A DNA stretch of 64,000 bases, from the NCBI GenBank assembly GCA_963711095.1, contig CAVQCX010000017.1, positions 62,001-126,000 on the forward strand, in the 5' to 3' direction. This DNA is from CAVQCX01 sp963711095 (GTDB lineage Bacteria; Pseudomonadota; Gammaproteobacteria; Chromatiales; Chromatiaceae). This document shows positions 17,815-26,559 of the stretch, one piece after another. A program made the translations under genes and the position numbers. Position 1 is the first letter of the stretch. Each line of letters opens with the position of its first letter. The notes under the pieces are model-generated. The model searched no databases, was not told the DNA's origin, and was given only the letters and a program-made list of their open reading frames with translations.

Positions 17815-18719
17815 CAGGGAGCGGACCCGATCTGCTCCGCCAGGGTCCGCAGGCTCGCGGGCACATCGTAGGCCAGGGGGTCGACGGTGACCAGCCGCGC
17901 CCCGATCGCCGAGGCCAGGGTGCGGGCGCTACGCTGGTCGATCTGGGGCTGCACGAAGATCTTGCGCACGCCTTCCCGACGGGCCCGCTCGACCAGGGCC
18001 GCCAGGCTGCGCGGGCCGGGCGTCTTGCCCTCGTGCTCCAGCGGGAGCTGCTCGAGGCCGTAGGCGTCGGCGAAGTAGCCCCAGGAGGGATGGAAGACCA
18101 TGAGCACCCGGACCGTCCTGCCCTGGAGCCGGGTCCGAATATCCCGGTCCAGGGCCGCCAGCGACTGCGCCAGCACGCGATAGCGCTGCGCGTACGCCGA
18201 GGCATTGTCGGGATCGAGGGCGGCAAGCCGATCGCGCAGTCGTCCCGCCATGTGGATCAGATTGGCCGGACTGGTCCAGACGTGGGGATCGAGCGCTTCA
18301 TCCGCGGCCTGGCCGGGGCGGTGCGCACCCGGCTTTGCCTCCCCGAGCAGCTGCTCGGCGCCCTCCATGGCCCGCAGCCGCAGGCCGTCTCGCACATCCA
18401 GCATCGAAATGCCCGGATTCGCCGCCCGGATGCGATCGACCAGGCTGTGCTCGAACGGCACCCCTACCCGCACAAAGAGCCGCGCCCGGGACAGCTCGAC
18501 CATCTGGCGCGGCGTCGGCTCATAGGTGTGCGGGCTGCGCCCCGGCCCCACCAGGGTATGCGCCGCTACCGCCTCGCCCCCCACCTGATCCACCAGCCAT
18601 TGCAGGGGCAGCACGCTCACCACCACCTGCAGCCGCTGGGCAGCCAAAGCCCCCAAGGGGCTGAGGCCGGGCAGCGCCAGCAGCCAGGCGGCAAGCAGAA
18701 GCCAGGGTCGACGTCTCAT
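17814..18719 (-). CDS. znuA: Periplasmic zinc-binding protein
   Basis: 301 aa. Signal peptide to about LGALAA (residue 27), then a cluster A-I metal-binding protein: SPHTYEPTP (first His), LDPHVWTSP (second), VFHPSWGYFADAYGL (third) and a C-terminal Asp in TVDPLAYD. The His-rich loop of ZnuA proteins is short (GEAKPGAHRPGQAADEALDPH). It captures zinc in the periplasm for ZnuBC. First gene of znuA-znuC-znuB-zur-yidD, directly behind the Zur-box-like site. Confidence 0.92.
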   Translation of the reverse strand: MRRRPWLLLAAWLLALPGLSPLGALAAQRLQVVVSVLPLQWLVDQVGGEAVAAHTLVGPGRSPHTYEPTPRQMVELSRARLFVRVGVPFEHSLVDRIRAANPGISMLDVRDGLRLRAMEGAEQLLGEAKPGAHRPGQAADEALDPHVWTSPANLIHMAGRLRDRLAALDPDNASAYAQRYRVLAQSLAALDRDIRTRLQGRTVRVLMVFHPSWGYFADAYGLEQLPLEHEGKTPGPRSLAALVERARREGVRKIFVQPQIDQRSARTLASAIGARLVTVDPLAYDVPASLRTLAEQIGSAP

Positions 18720-18736
18720 TCAGGGGCTCTCCGAGG

Positions 18737-18760
18737 AAATGCAATGTTATAGCATTACAC
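18737..18760 (-). promoter_or_regulatory. Zur box upstream of znuA
   Basis: AATGTTATAGCATTACA lies 18-40 bp upstream of the znuA start and matches the known gammaproteobacterial Zur operator core (ATGTTATA-x-TATAACAT) with mismatches in the second half. Its position fits repression of znuA when zinc is sufficient. It might also influence the divergent zinc-ribbon gene at 18974. Confidence 0.7.
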
Positions 18761-18973
18761 TGGCCCCTGCATCCCCAGCCTGTGGGCCGCCGGGCCGCAA
18801 AGGAAAGGCCGTGCACAGGCCCATTCACGCCGCCCGGGGGCACCTGATGCAGCCGCTCACTCGCGAGCTGAGCCTTGACTTGACCTGTTGGCTCATCCGA
18901 CTCGGACGTTGCACAGGGCGGTGACCTGCGGTTTCTCGATGGCAGACCCGTGCACTAGAATGACCGCCGCATC

Positions 18974-19525
18974 ATGAACACCGGCAAACTGATCCTCGCC
19001 CCCCTCGATCCCCGGGGCCCGTCGGCACCAGCGGAGCTGGTGCTCGAAGCCCTTGCCAAGATCGGGCTGACCGGCGAGGCGCTGGACGCCGACCATGCCG
19101 ACTACCTGGCGGGGCCGCGGTTCCTCGAGCTCATCAGCTTCCTGGGCTGCTCGGCGCATGTCGAGCTGGAGCCGCCGGTCGAGGGCGGGCGGGCATTCTG
19201 CCGCATCCGTCTGGTCGGCCCTTTCGCATCGCCCCGGCTGTTCGTAGGACGCAACACCGCGGCACCCCGCTGCCCCCGCTGCGGCGGCCGCCTGGACAAT
19301 TGGCGCGCCCGCATCCAGGCGCCCCAGCTCAGCTGCGAGCAATGCGGCGAAGACCTGCAGCCCGGCCAGCTCAGTTGGCGCCGCTCGGGCGGATGCGCCC
19401 GCATCGCCGTGGAGGTGCACAACGTCTTTCCGAGCGAGGCGGTACCGCTGCCGGAGCTGCTGAAGCGCCTGGCCCAGGCCACCGCCCAGGACTGGGGCTA
19501 TTTCTACGTTCAGCCTGAGGATTGA
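18974..19525 (+). CDS. Zinc-ribbon protein, function unknown
   Basis: 183 aa. CPRCGG and CEQCGE (about residues 100-125) form a four-cysteine zinc ribbon in the middle of the protein. The N-terminal part (LILAPLDPRGPSAPAELVLEALAKIGL) and the C-terminal WGYFYVQPED look like conserved globular segments. No signal peptide or membrane segment. It is divergent from znuA and shares its upstream region with the Zur box, about 215 bp away. A zinc-responsive role is possible but is inferred only from position. Confidence 0.7.
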   Translation: MNTGKLILAPLDPRGPSAPAELVLEALAKIGLTGEALDADHADYLAGPRFLELISFLGCSAHVELEPPVEGGRAFCRIRLVGPFASPRLFVGRNTAAPRCPRCGGRLDNWRARIQAPQLSCEQCGEDLQPGQLSWRRSGGCARIAVEVHNVFPSEAVPLPELLKRLAQATAQDWGYFYVQPED

Positions 19526-20320
19526 TCAGCGAGCGAAGCGGAGGCCCTCGGGCAGGCCGACCTCCAGGCTGATGGGCAGGTGGTCCGAAAGCGGATAGTC
19601 GAGCACTCGGGCATCGCGCACCCTCAGCGAGCCGGACACCAGGATGTGGTCGAGGGTACGCATGGGGCGCCAGCTGGGAAAGGTGCTCTGGTCGCAGGAG
19701 GGCTCCTGCAGCCCGGTGGCACCGACGAACTCCTGCATCTCGGGGGCCTGGCACTGGCAGTTCATGTCCCCCATGACGATCACATGGGCATAGGGACGGA
19801 CCAGCTCGCTGACCAGCTCGAGCTGACGGTGGCGCGCCCGCCGGCCGAGCGCCAGGTGCACGATGCAGACCGCCAGCTGCGGCTCACCCTCGCCGAATCG
19901 GCACAGCATGGCGCCGCGCCCGGGCATCCCGGGCAAACGATGCTCTGAGATCGCCGCGGGGCGCAGGCGCGACAGCAGCCCGTTGCTGTGCTGGGCGAAG
20001 GCGCCCAAGTTGCGGTTGATCTGCTTGTACCAGTGGGGGAAGCCGGCGCGCTGGGCCAGGTACTCGGTCTGGTCGAGAAAGCCGCTCCTCAGGCTGCCCG
20101 CGTCGACCTCCTGGAGACCGACCAGATCATAATCACCCACCAGCGCCGCGATACGGTTGAGGTTCTCCTGGCGCTCCCGATGAGGCAGAACATGCTTCCA
20201 GCTGCGGGTCACGTAATGGCGAAAATACCGGGTATCCACGCCGACCTGAATGTTATAGCTCAGCAGCCGCAGTGTATCGCGCACCGCGGGCCCGAGCCGG
20301 GGCCCGTGTTGTTCGACCAC
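19526..20320 (-). CDS. Endonuclease/exonuclease/phosphatase family protein
   Basis: About 264 aa. EEP-fold motifs in order: LLSYNIQVG, the metal-binding Glu in LVGLQEVDAGS, VMGDMNCQ, TLDHILVSG and SDHLPISLEV. The spacing suits small cytoplasmic EEP hydrolases (phosphodiesterase or nuclease); the substrate is not indicated. There is no signal peptide. I place the start at the GTG at 20320, which has AGGAG just upstream; the GTG at 20332 is an alternative. It ends exactly where the zinc-ribbon gene ends (convergent) and lies 61 bp after dsbA on the same strand. Confidence 0.8.
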   Translation of the reverse strand: MVEQHGPRLGPAVRDTLRLLSYNIQVGVDTRYFRHYVTRSWKHVLPHRERQENLNRIAALVGDYDLVGLQEVDAGSLRSGFLDQTEYLAQRAGFPHWYKQINRNLGAFAQHSNGLLSRLRPAAISEHRLPGMPGRGAMLCRFGEGEPQLAVCIVHLALGRRARHRQLELVSELVRPYAHVIVMGDMNCQCQAPEMQEFVGATGLQEPSCDQSTFPSWRPMRTLDHILVSGSLRVRDARVLDYPLSDHLPISLEVGLPEGLRFAR

Positions 20321-20381
20321 CGTGCTCCTCACATCCAAGCCCGCTGACCCCCATTGCCCGGGCACCCCGTGCTCGCCAGGC

Positions 20382-21020
20382 TCACTTGGCGAGCTTTTCC
20401 GCCCTGACCTTCTGGATCAGGAAATCGGTCACCTGGAGCGTCTCCTCATAGCCACCCGCGGCACTCGGGCTGGTCGTGTAGCGACCGTCCACCACCAGGG
20501 TCGGGACCCCGTGGATGTCATAGAGCTGAGCGAGCCGGCCGGCCCGTTTCACCTCGGCCTGGACACCAAAGGATTTCTCGGCGGCGCGAAACGCCGCCAG
20601 ATCGACCCCCTGCTCCCCGAGAAACGCCTCGAACTTATCGGCGGTGCGCAGGTCGCGATGCTCCTTGTGCATGGCGTCGAAGATCTTGGACTCAAGCGCC
20701 TCCGCCTTACCCATCGCTTTCAGGGCATAAAAGGCTTCAGCGTGCATGATCACTTCCGGCCGCTCAAACATGGCGGGCACCCGGACGAAATCCACATAAT
20801 CGGGCTTGTGCGCGAGCCACTTCTGGATCACGGGCTCAAGCTCGTAGCAGTGCGGACAGCCGTACCAGAATACCTCCGTGACCTGGACCCGGCTGCCTTC
20901 GGCTCCGGGCTGGGCGGGCTCGACACGGTGGTATTGAGTCCCTTCCTGGTAGGCAGGCGCGGCCCCGGCAGCGAACGGCAGCAGGCCCAGGACGCATAGC
21001 GCAAAGATCAACCGTCTCAT
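20382..21020 (-). CDS. dsbA: Thiol:disulfide interchange protein DsbA
   Basis: 212 aa. A signal peptide ends near AAGAAP, then a thioredoxin-fold oxidoreductase with the CPHC active site in VFWYGCPHCYELEP and the cis-Pro loop GVPTLVVDGRY. DsbA introduces disulfides into periplasmic proteins. The ATG at 21020 has AAGGAGAG at 4-5 bp; an upstream in-frame ATG lacks a site. In many gammaproteobacteria dsbA sits beside cytochrome c4, as here. Confidence 0.93.
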   Translation of the reverse strand: MRRLIFALCVLGLLPFAAGAAPAYQEGTQYHRVEPAQPGAEGSRVQVTEVFWYGCPHCYELEPVIQKWLAHKPDYVDFVRVPAMFERPEVIMHAEAFYALKAMGKAEALESKIFDAMHKEHRDLRTADKFEAFLGEQGVDLAAFRAAEKSFGVQAEVKRAGRLAQLYDIHGVPTLVVDGRYTTSPSAAGGYEETLQVTDFLIQKVRAEKLAK

Positions 21021-21128
21021 CGTCTCTCCTTTCCCCAAGCGTTGCGGGCAGTCAGATCAGGATAACCGATAATCCCACCGGTCGGACCGAATGGCGCCCA
21101 CGAAGTTCGCTGGCACCGCCACCCGGGC

Positions 21129-21156
21129 AAAAAAAAGGGCGGCCGCGGCCGCCCTT
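21129..21156 (-). terminator. Rho-independent terminator of the cytochrome c genes
   Basis: On the minus strand AAGGGCGGCCGCGGCCGCCC is followed by a run of eight T residues, 22 bp after the cytochrome c4 stop codon. It is a perfect GC-rich palindrome. Confidence 0.9.
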
Positions 21157-21177
21157 CACAGGACCGCGCCAGGACGC

Positions 21178-21786
21178 TCAGCGCAGCCCCTGCACGTACT
21201 GGGCGACCGCCTCAATCTGCGGCTCGGTCATCTTGCCGGCTACGCCCCGCATCATCTGATTGGGATCGTTGGAGCGGGTCCCGGCCCGGAAGTCCTTCAG
21301 CTGCTTGGCCACGTAATCCGCCTGCTGGCCCGCCAGCGACGGGAAACGGGCAGCGGGATTGCCCGCCCCGGCAGGCCCGTGACAGCCGATGCAGGCCGCT
21401 ACACCCGTGGACGCATCGCCGCCGCGGTAGAGCTTCTGGCCGAGGGCCACCTTGGTGGCGGCTGCGGTGCCCGGGGCTCGGATCTGGGAGGAGAAATAGG
21501 CCACCACATCGGCCATGTCCTGCTCGCTGAGGGCCGCCGCCTGTGGACTCATCAGCGGGTCCTGGCGCGCCCCGGCCTTGAGGTCGTGGAGCTGCTTGAG
21601 GAGATATTCGGGGTGCTGACCCGCCAGCTTGGGCCAGATCGGGTTGAGACTGTTGCCGTCGGTGCCGTGGCAGGCAGCGCAGACAGCGGCCTTGGCCTTG
21701 CCGGCTTCGACGTTGCCGGCGGCAGCCTGAGCCGCACCGACGCAGAGCGTGAGAGCGACCGCAAGGGGGAGGACGAGTTTGTTCAT
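21178..21786 (-). CDS. Dihaem cytochrome c4
   Basis: 202 aa. Signal peptide to about AQAAA (residue 22), then two homologous class I cytochrome c halves with haem sites CAACH (about 36-40) and CIGCH (about 132-136). Axial Met residues are in PLMSPQAA and QMMRGVAG. Cytochrome c4 is a periplasmic electron donor to terminal oxidases. It is 88 bp downstream of the cytochrome c5 gene in the same direction and is probably co-transcribed, ending at the terminator at 21129-21156. Confidence 0.93.
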   Translation of the reverse strand: MNKLVLPLAVALTLCVGAAQAAAGNVEAGKAKAAVCAACHGTDGNSLNPIWPKLAGQHPEYLLKQLHDLKAGARQDPLMSPQAAALSEQDMADVVAYFSSQIRAPGTAAATKVALGQKLYRGGDASTGVAACIGCHGPAGAGNPAARFPSLAGQQADYVAKQLKDFRAGTRSNDPNQMMRGVAGKMTEPQIEAVAQYVQGLR

Positions 21787-21873
21787 GCCGGCACCTGTTG
21801 CTCGATTCGCTGGAGGGGATGGGGGAGGCCGTCACACCCCGGGCGTGACGGCCTCGAGGGATGTCGCCTCGAC

Positions 21874-22202
21874 TTACTTGGCGGCGTCGACCATGTACTG
21901 GATAGCCGCCTTGAGCTGCCATCGTCGGTGCAGTCCATGCAGGTGCCCTTGGGAGGCATAGGAACCATACCGGTCGGGCCCTTGAATCCGCTCTGGACAT
22001 GGCTGAATAGCGTGTCCATGCCCTGCGCGATCCGGGGAGCCCAGGCTGCCTTGTCCCCGAGCTTGGGAGAGTCCGGGATGCCCGGCGGGAGGTGGCACGC
22101 ATGGCAAAAGCTGTCGAACACCTGCTTACCGTCCCGCGCGAGCACAGAGCCCACCGGAGCGGCCATCAGCATGGCTGCGGCGATAACAACGATCTTTTTC
22201 AT
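21874..22202 (-). pseudogene. Cytochrome c5, frameshifted near the C-terminus
   Basis: A signal peptide and one haem site CHACH (about residues 33-37) are followed by GFKGPTGMVPMPPKGTCMDCTDD, including the CxxC disulfide typical of c5. Directly after TDD the frame is broken: the ATG frame runs on into unrelated sequence to 21783, whereas the expected ending LKAAIQYMVDAAK is read in another frame and stops at 21874. The lesion is one missing or two extra bases around 21920. It removes only the last helix. A sequencing error is as likely as a true mutation. Confidence 0.75.
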
Positions 22203-22484
22203 CTTGCACTCCTGGCCTTAGTACGCAAACCGTTTTCGCGCCTCCGGTCCCAGCCCAGGCCGGACCGTCACAAGGCGCACAACAAAGCCGGCGTTTTATA
22301 ACAGAAAGGCCCCCAAAGGTCAACTCGGCGAAACCGGCGCTTCGTCGCAAGTCACGGGCATTAAAGGGTTTTTCAAGATCCGGAAACCCGCGTCGCGTGC
22401 CTACCCTAGCGCAACGGCCCCGCCGCGGAGACATTCCGCCGATCGGACTTGTCGGCAAGCCCCGTCGGGCCTTAGCTTATTCGC

Positions 22485-23438
22485 ATGAACGCTCAGCACC
22501 GGGTCTGCGTCTACTACGGCGAGGCGCTCGCCCGCTACGGCTTCGGGGCGGGCCATCCCTTCGGGTCCGACCGCCTGGCGGCCTTCGGCCGGCTGCTCGA
22601 GCGGCGGGGCCTGGCCGCGCGGGTGCGCATCTGCCCGCCCGTGCAGGCAGAGCGCGACGCATTGGAGCGCTTTCATACCCCCGAATACATCCAGCGGCTG
22701 CAGACCCTGTCGGGCCTCGGCGAGGGCTTTCTCGACTACGGCGACACCCCGGCGTTCCCCGGCGTCTACGAGGCTGCCGCCACCGTCGCCGGCAGCGTGC
22801 TCGACGGCATCCAACGCCTGATGGAGGGGGACTGCCGGCGTGTGTTCGTGCCCATCGCCGGGCTGCATCACGCGCGGCGCGACCGGGCCGCGGGATTTTG
22901 CGCAGTCAACGACTGCGGCATAGCCATCGAGACGCTCAAGCAGGTCTATGGGCTAAGGCGCATCGCCTACGTGGACATCGACGCCCACCACGGGGACGGC
23001 GTGTTCTATGCGTTTGAATCCGACCCCGACGTGTATTTCGCCGATCTGCACGAAGACGGCCGCTATCTGTACCCGGGCACCGGCAGCCTGATGGAGACCG
23101 GCAAGAGCGCGGCGCGCGGCCACAAGCTCAACGTGCCGATGCCGCCCCGGGCCGGCGATGAGGCCTTCATGGAGGTCTGGGGTGCGGTGGAGGCGTTCGT
23201 GGAGCGCTGCCGCCCCGAGATCATCCTGCTGCAGGCCGGGGCCGACAGCCTCGGCGGCGACCCGATCACGCACCTCGCCTACACCGCGGCGGCTCACGGC
23301 CACGCCGCGCGCCGGCTGTGCGTGCTGGCCGACCGCCACTGCGGCGGGCGCATCCTTGCCATGGGTGGTGGCGGCTACAACCGAGCCAACCTGGCCCAGG
23401 CCTGGTGCGCCGTGATCGAGGCATTCCTCGTCGACTGA
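22485..23438 (+). CDS. Histone deacetylase/AcuC/AphA family zinc amidohydrolase
   Basis: 317 aa, full length for the bacterial class II-like deacetylases. Zinc and catalytic motifs: GLHHARRDRAAGFCAVND (His pair), YVDIDAHHGDGV (Asp and His ligands), LQAGADSLGGD (second Asp) and the late GGGGYN (Tyr). Such enzymes act on acetylated polyamines or, as AcuC, on acetylated acetyl-CoA synthetase; which one applies here is not shown. Convergent with phoR, 6 bp apart. Confidence 0.88.
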   Translation: MNAQHRVCVYYGEALARYGFGAGHPFGSDRLAAFGRLLERRGLAARVRICPPVQAERDALERFHTPEYIQRLQTLSGLGEGFLDYGDTPAFPGVYEAAATVAGSVLDGIQRLMEGDCRRVFVPIAGLHHARRDRAAGFCAVNDCGIAIETLKQVYGLRRIAYVDIDAHHGDGVFYAFESDPDVYFADLHEDGRYLYPGTGSLMETGKSAARGHKLNVPMPPRAGDEAFMEVWGAVEAFVERCRPEIILLQAGADSLGGDPITHLAYTAAAHGHAARRLCVLADRHCGGRILAMGGGGYNRANLAQAWCAVIEAFLVD

Positions 23439-23444
23439 GACCCA

Positions 23445-24776
23445 TCAGCTCACCTCGCTCACGCCGGTCGCGGGGCGGGCGGCGTCCCGGTGCACCAGCA
23501 GATCCGCCGGGAAATGGCAGCTGAAGGTCGAGCCCTCGTGCTCGCGGCTGGCGATACGCAGCTCGGCACCGTGGCGCGAGAGCACATGCTTGACGATGGC
23601 CAGGCCCAGGCCCGTCCCGCCCGATTGGCGCGAGCGGCCCTGGTCCACGCGATAAAACCGCTCGGTGAGTCGTGGTACGTGCTCGGCGGGGATGCCGGGG
23701 CCGTCGTCGGCGACGGCGAGCACGGCGCCGGGGTCGGCTCTGCCCCAGAAAACCAGGACCCGGGTGCCGGCCGGGGTATGGATGACGGTATTGAACAACA
23801 GGTTCGCCAGCACGCTGCGCAGCTCGCCTTCATTGCCCTGGAGCAACAGGCTGTGGTCCACGTCCAGCTGGAAGCTGTGCCCGCGCGGGCCGCTCAGGGC
23901 CCGGGCATCGGCGATGGCCTGTTCAGCGAGGGCGCCCAGATCCAACGCTGCGAGGTCACTCGCCTTCTCGTCCAGCTCCAATCGCGAGAGCGTCAGGAGA
24001 TCCTCGATGAGGGTCTGCATCCTTCGGGTCTGGTGCTGCATCAGCTCCAGGGGCCGTATACCCGGCGCCCCGGGGGATGCCTGGAACAGCATGTTCTCCA
24101 GGAAGCCGCTGATCACGGTGAGCGGAGTGCGCAGCTCGTGAGACACGTTGGCCACGAAGTCCCGACGGATCTGGTTGAGGTGGTAGACCTTAGTGATGTC
24201 CCGGCCCACGATCAGGCGCTGCTTCTTCTTGCCGCCGAACGGCGCGATGCGCACCGAGAGCACCACCGCCTCGTTTTCCGGACACGGGCACTCCAGGGCC
24301 CGGCTGTAGTCGGCGGCCTCGATCAGGTCCTGGATCAACGAATAGAGCGGGAGCTCCGGAACGGCCCGGCCATCGTGCTCCGGCCAGGCGATGCCGAGCA
24401 GCGCACGCGCGGCCGGATTGGCCCAGTCGATCCGCTGCTGTCCGTCGAGCAGCACCAAGGCGTCCGGCAGAGCGCCGGCGGCCTCGCGAAACCGGGCGGC
24501 AAAGCGCGCCAGCCCCCGCTTGCGCTTGCGGCTGCGGCTCTGCAGCCGGGACAGATCCCGATAGATCTCGCCCCAGGCGCCGCGGGGGAAGGGTCCAGAC
24601 AGCCGCCGGTGTCTGCGAATCAGTCCGACCAGGACATGGAGCCGGCGCAGCTGGTAGGCCAGACACGCAGCTGTGGCGAGCCAGAGTCCCAGCCAAAGGC
24701 TCCCGGTGAGCTGGCCCAGGACGGCCCCGACCCCGAGCACCGCTAGGTTGATCAACAGCTCAGCGGCCATCGCCAA
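23445..24776 (-). CDS. phoR: Phosphate-regulon-type sensor histidine kinase PhoR
   Basis: 443 aa. Two N-terminal membrane segments (about 8-45), a charged linker (RSRKRKRG), a PAS domain (about 100-200, ALVLLDGQQRIDWANPAA), HisKA with His about 212 in VSHELRTPLTVISGF, and HATPase with ADDGPGIP and GGTGLGLAIVKHVLSRHGA. This order, without a periplasmic domain, is that of PhoR. A TTG start at 24776 fits GGAGGAG 6 bp upstream better than the ATG two codons later. phoB is not next to it: a short gap and then an AEC transporter follow. The pst operon lies 20 kb away. Confidence 0.82.
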   Translation of the reverse strand: MAMAAELLINLAVLGVGAVLGQLTGSLWLGLWLATAACLAYQLRRLHVLVGLIRRHRRLSGPFPRGAWGEIYRDLSRLQSRSRKRKRGLARFAARFREAAGALPDALVLLDGQQRIDWANPAARALLGIAWPEHDGRAVPELPLYSLIQDLIEAADYSRALECPCPENEAVVLSVRIAPFGGKKKQRLIVGRDITKVYHLNQIRRDFVANVSHELRTPLTVISGFLENMLFQASPGAPGIRPLELMQHQTRRMQTLIEDLLTLSRLELDEKASDLAALDLGALAEQAIADARALSGPRGHSFQLDVDHSLLLQGNEGELRSVLANLLFNTVIHTPAGTRVLVFWGRADPGAVLAVADDGPGIPAEHVPRLTERFYRVDQGRSRQSGGTGLGLAIVKHVLSRHGAELRIASREHEGSTFSCHFPADLLVHRDAARPATGVSEVS

Positions 24777-24951
24777 CTGCCACTCCTCCGGCGAGCGTAT
24801 TCCCGCCTATGGTAGCGGAAGCACCGCCTCGCCTTGATCCTGGACGGGCGTGCCGCCGAAAAGCTGCTGCTCGACGCGGTGAGCTCCGGCGTCGGCATGC
24901 GGCCAGCCTCCCGTCCGATGCAGCGCCCGGGCGGGCCCCGACAAGCGTGGG

Positions 24952-25824
24952 TCACAGCACCCAGAGCAGCACCAACGGCACCGTGAGCAGCGCCGCGGTG
25001 TTGCCGAGCAGCACGATGGAGGCCACCCGCCGCGGCTCCTGCCCGTAGCGCTCCGCGAAGATGTAGTTGAGCACCGCCGGCGGCAACACCCCGAACAGGA
25101 TAAGCACCCGCGCCTGCTCGGACGGCAGACCCAATGCCCAGGCCAGCGCCGCCGCCAGCAGCACGCCGCTCAGCGGACGCGCCAGGGCACCCAGCAGCCC
25201 CACCCGCCAATCGCTCAGGTCCACGTCGATGAGCCGCACGCCCAAGGTGACCAGCATGAGCGGGACTGCCACCTGCCCGAGCATCTCCACCGCCGTGGCG
25301 AGCCCGGCCGGCAACGCCAGGCCGGCAAGGTTCATCACCAGCCCGGCAGCGCAAGCCAGCATCACCGGAGTACGCAGCACTCCCAGCCACCGGACCTGCC
25401 GGTCGAGCATGCGCACGCCGAGCGAGAAATGCAGGAAATTCTCGATCAGGAACAACACCACGGCCGCCGGCATGGCCTGATCGCCGAAGGCAAGCACCAG
25501 CAGCGGGATACCCATGTTGCCGGAATTCACGAACATCATCGGCGGCAGGAAAGTGCGGGGCTGCACCCCCGCGAGCCGCGCGATCGGCCAGGCGATCAGC
25601 CCCGAGCCGAGCACCAGCAACGCCCCCGCGCCGGCCAGCACCCCGTAAGCGCCCAGGTTGGCGTCCTTTGAGGAGAGCGCCCCGAAGACCAGCGCCGGGA
25701 CGAACAGATCCATGTTCAGCTTGATCGCAGCGGTCATGTCGGGACGGTGGCGCCGGGCATACAGAAAGCCCACCGCCACCACGGCGAACAATGGGAGCAC
25801 GATCGAGAGAATGCGCTCGATCAT
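24952..25824 (-). CDS. AEC-family (auxin efflux carrier-like) transporter
   Basis: 290 aa, about ten membrane segments in two five-helix halves. The family patterns are present: LNMDLFVPALVF in the first half, MFVNSGNMGIPLLVLAFG at the first crossover, and LPPAVLNYIFAERYGQEPRRVASIVLLGN in the second. AEC proteins carry organic anions such as malonate or other carboxylates; the substrate cannot be told. The ATG at 25824 starts 1 bp after the stop of the Gly/Ala-repeat gene upstream, suggesting an operon. Confidence 0.85.
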   Translation of the reverse strand: MIERILSIVLPLFAVVAVGFLYARRHRPDMTAAIKLNMDLFVPALVFGALSSKDANLGAYGVLAGAGALLVLGSGLIAWPIARLAGVQPRTFLPPMMFVNSGNMGIPLLVLAFGDQAMPAAVVLFLIENFLHFSLGVRMLDRQVRWLGVLRTPVMLACAAGLVMNLAGLALPAGLATAVEMLGQVAVPLMLVTLGVRLIDVDLSDWRVGLLGALARPLSGVLLAAALAWALGLPSEQARVLILFGVLPPAVLNYIFAERYGQEPRRVASIVLLGNTAALLTVPLVLLWVL

Positions 25825-25825
25825 C

Positions 25826-26365
25826 TCAGGGCCGCCGCCAATGGGCCTGCACTTCGGCCCAGAGCGCATGGAAATGCTCGGCGGCCTCGGGGTCGGTCCC
25901 GCGCTGGTCCCAAACATGGGCGCCCACACCGATCTGGGCCAGCACGTATTCGCCGTAGGCCACTTGGCCCACGGCAGTATGGCCGGTGGCCGCCTGGCCC
26001 AGACCCAGATGCCATCCCAGCGCCAGCTGGCCGATGGCGGCCAGACCGACCGCCGCCTGGCCCAGCCCGACCACCAATCCGAGGGCCAGGTGCCCTACCG
26101 CCAGCCCCCCCGCCGCCAGCTGGCCGATGGCGAGCACGCCGATCGCCCGTCGACCCACCGCGACGATGCCACGCGCCGTCCTGCGCCGCCCGGTCTCGGG
26201 ACAGATGCCGCAGGTGTAGTGCAGCAACGGTAATCCGAGCAGCCTGGCGTGCGAGCGGTACTCGGCGAACAGCCGCCCGTCCGGATAGAGGAACCGTCGC
26301 CAGCTGCCGAGCCGGGTGGTCTCGACCCGGTATTGGACTGGCTCCAGCAGCAGGTTAACGAGCAT
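25826..26365 (-). CDS. Gly/Ala-rich periodic repeat protein, possibly membrane-associated
   Basis: 179 aa. The N-terminal about 55 residues carry CGICPETGRRR. Then come some 75 residues of a short repeat with the pattern A-x-G-x-x-A-x-G (for example AIGVLAIGQLAAGGLAVG), hydrophobic and His/Gln-punctuated. The C-terminus is a charged helix (EAAEHFHALWAEVQAHWRR). The regular small-residue spacing suggests a solenoid or packed helices; no enzyme motif is seen. It is immediately upstream of, and probably co-transcribed with, the AEC transporter. Confidence 0.65.
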   Translation of the reverse strand: MLVNLLLEPVQYRVETTRLGSWRRFLYPDGRLFAEYRSHARLLGLPLLHYTCGICPETGRRRTARGIVAVGRRAIGVLAIGQLAAGGLAVGHLALGLVVGLGQAAVGLAAIGQLALGWHLGLGQAATGHTAVGQVAYGEYVLAQIGVGAHVWDQRGTDPEAAEHFHALWAEVQAHWRRP

Positions 26366-26559
26366 GGCTTACTCCAGCGCACCCCAAGCAGCCAAGCCCC
26401 GGACTGCATGGGGGAGCTCCAGCCCGTCGGGCGCCGGCCCTCCGGCCGATGCGCCGCCCGGCGCAGGCCCGACGGGCACCATGGTGCACCGCACGCACCC
26501 CAGGCAACCGGGGGCCACAAGTGCAGGCAGGGCAGGGCTCGCGGACAACGCGTGACGGG

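Noticed and set aside
24835..24912. FolD-like N-terminus (LILDGRAAEKLLL) between phoR and the AEC transporter
   Set aside because: Only about a dozen residues resemble it, with no start codon or continuation.
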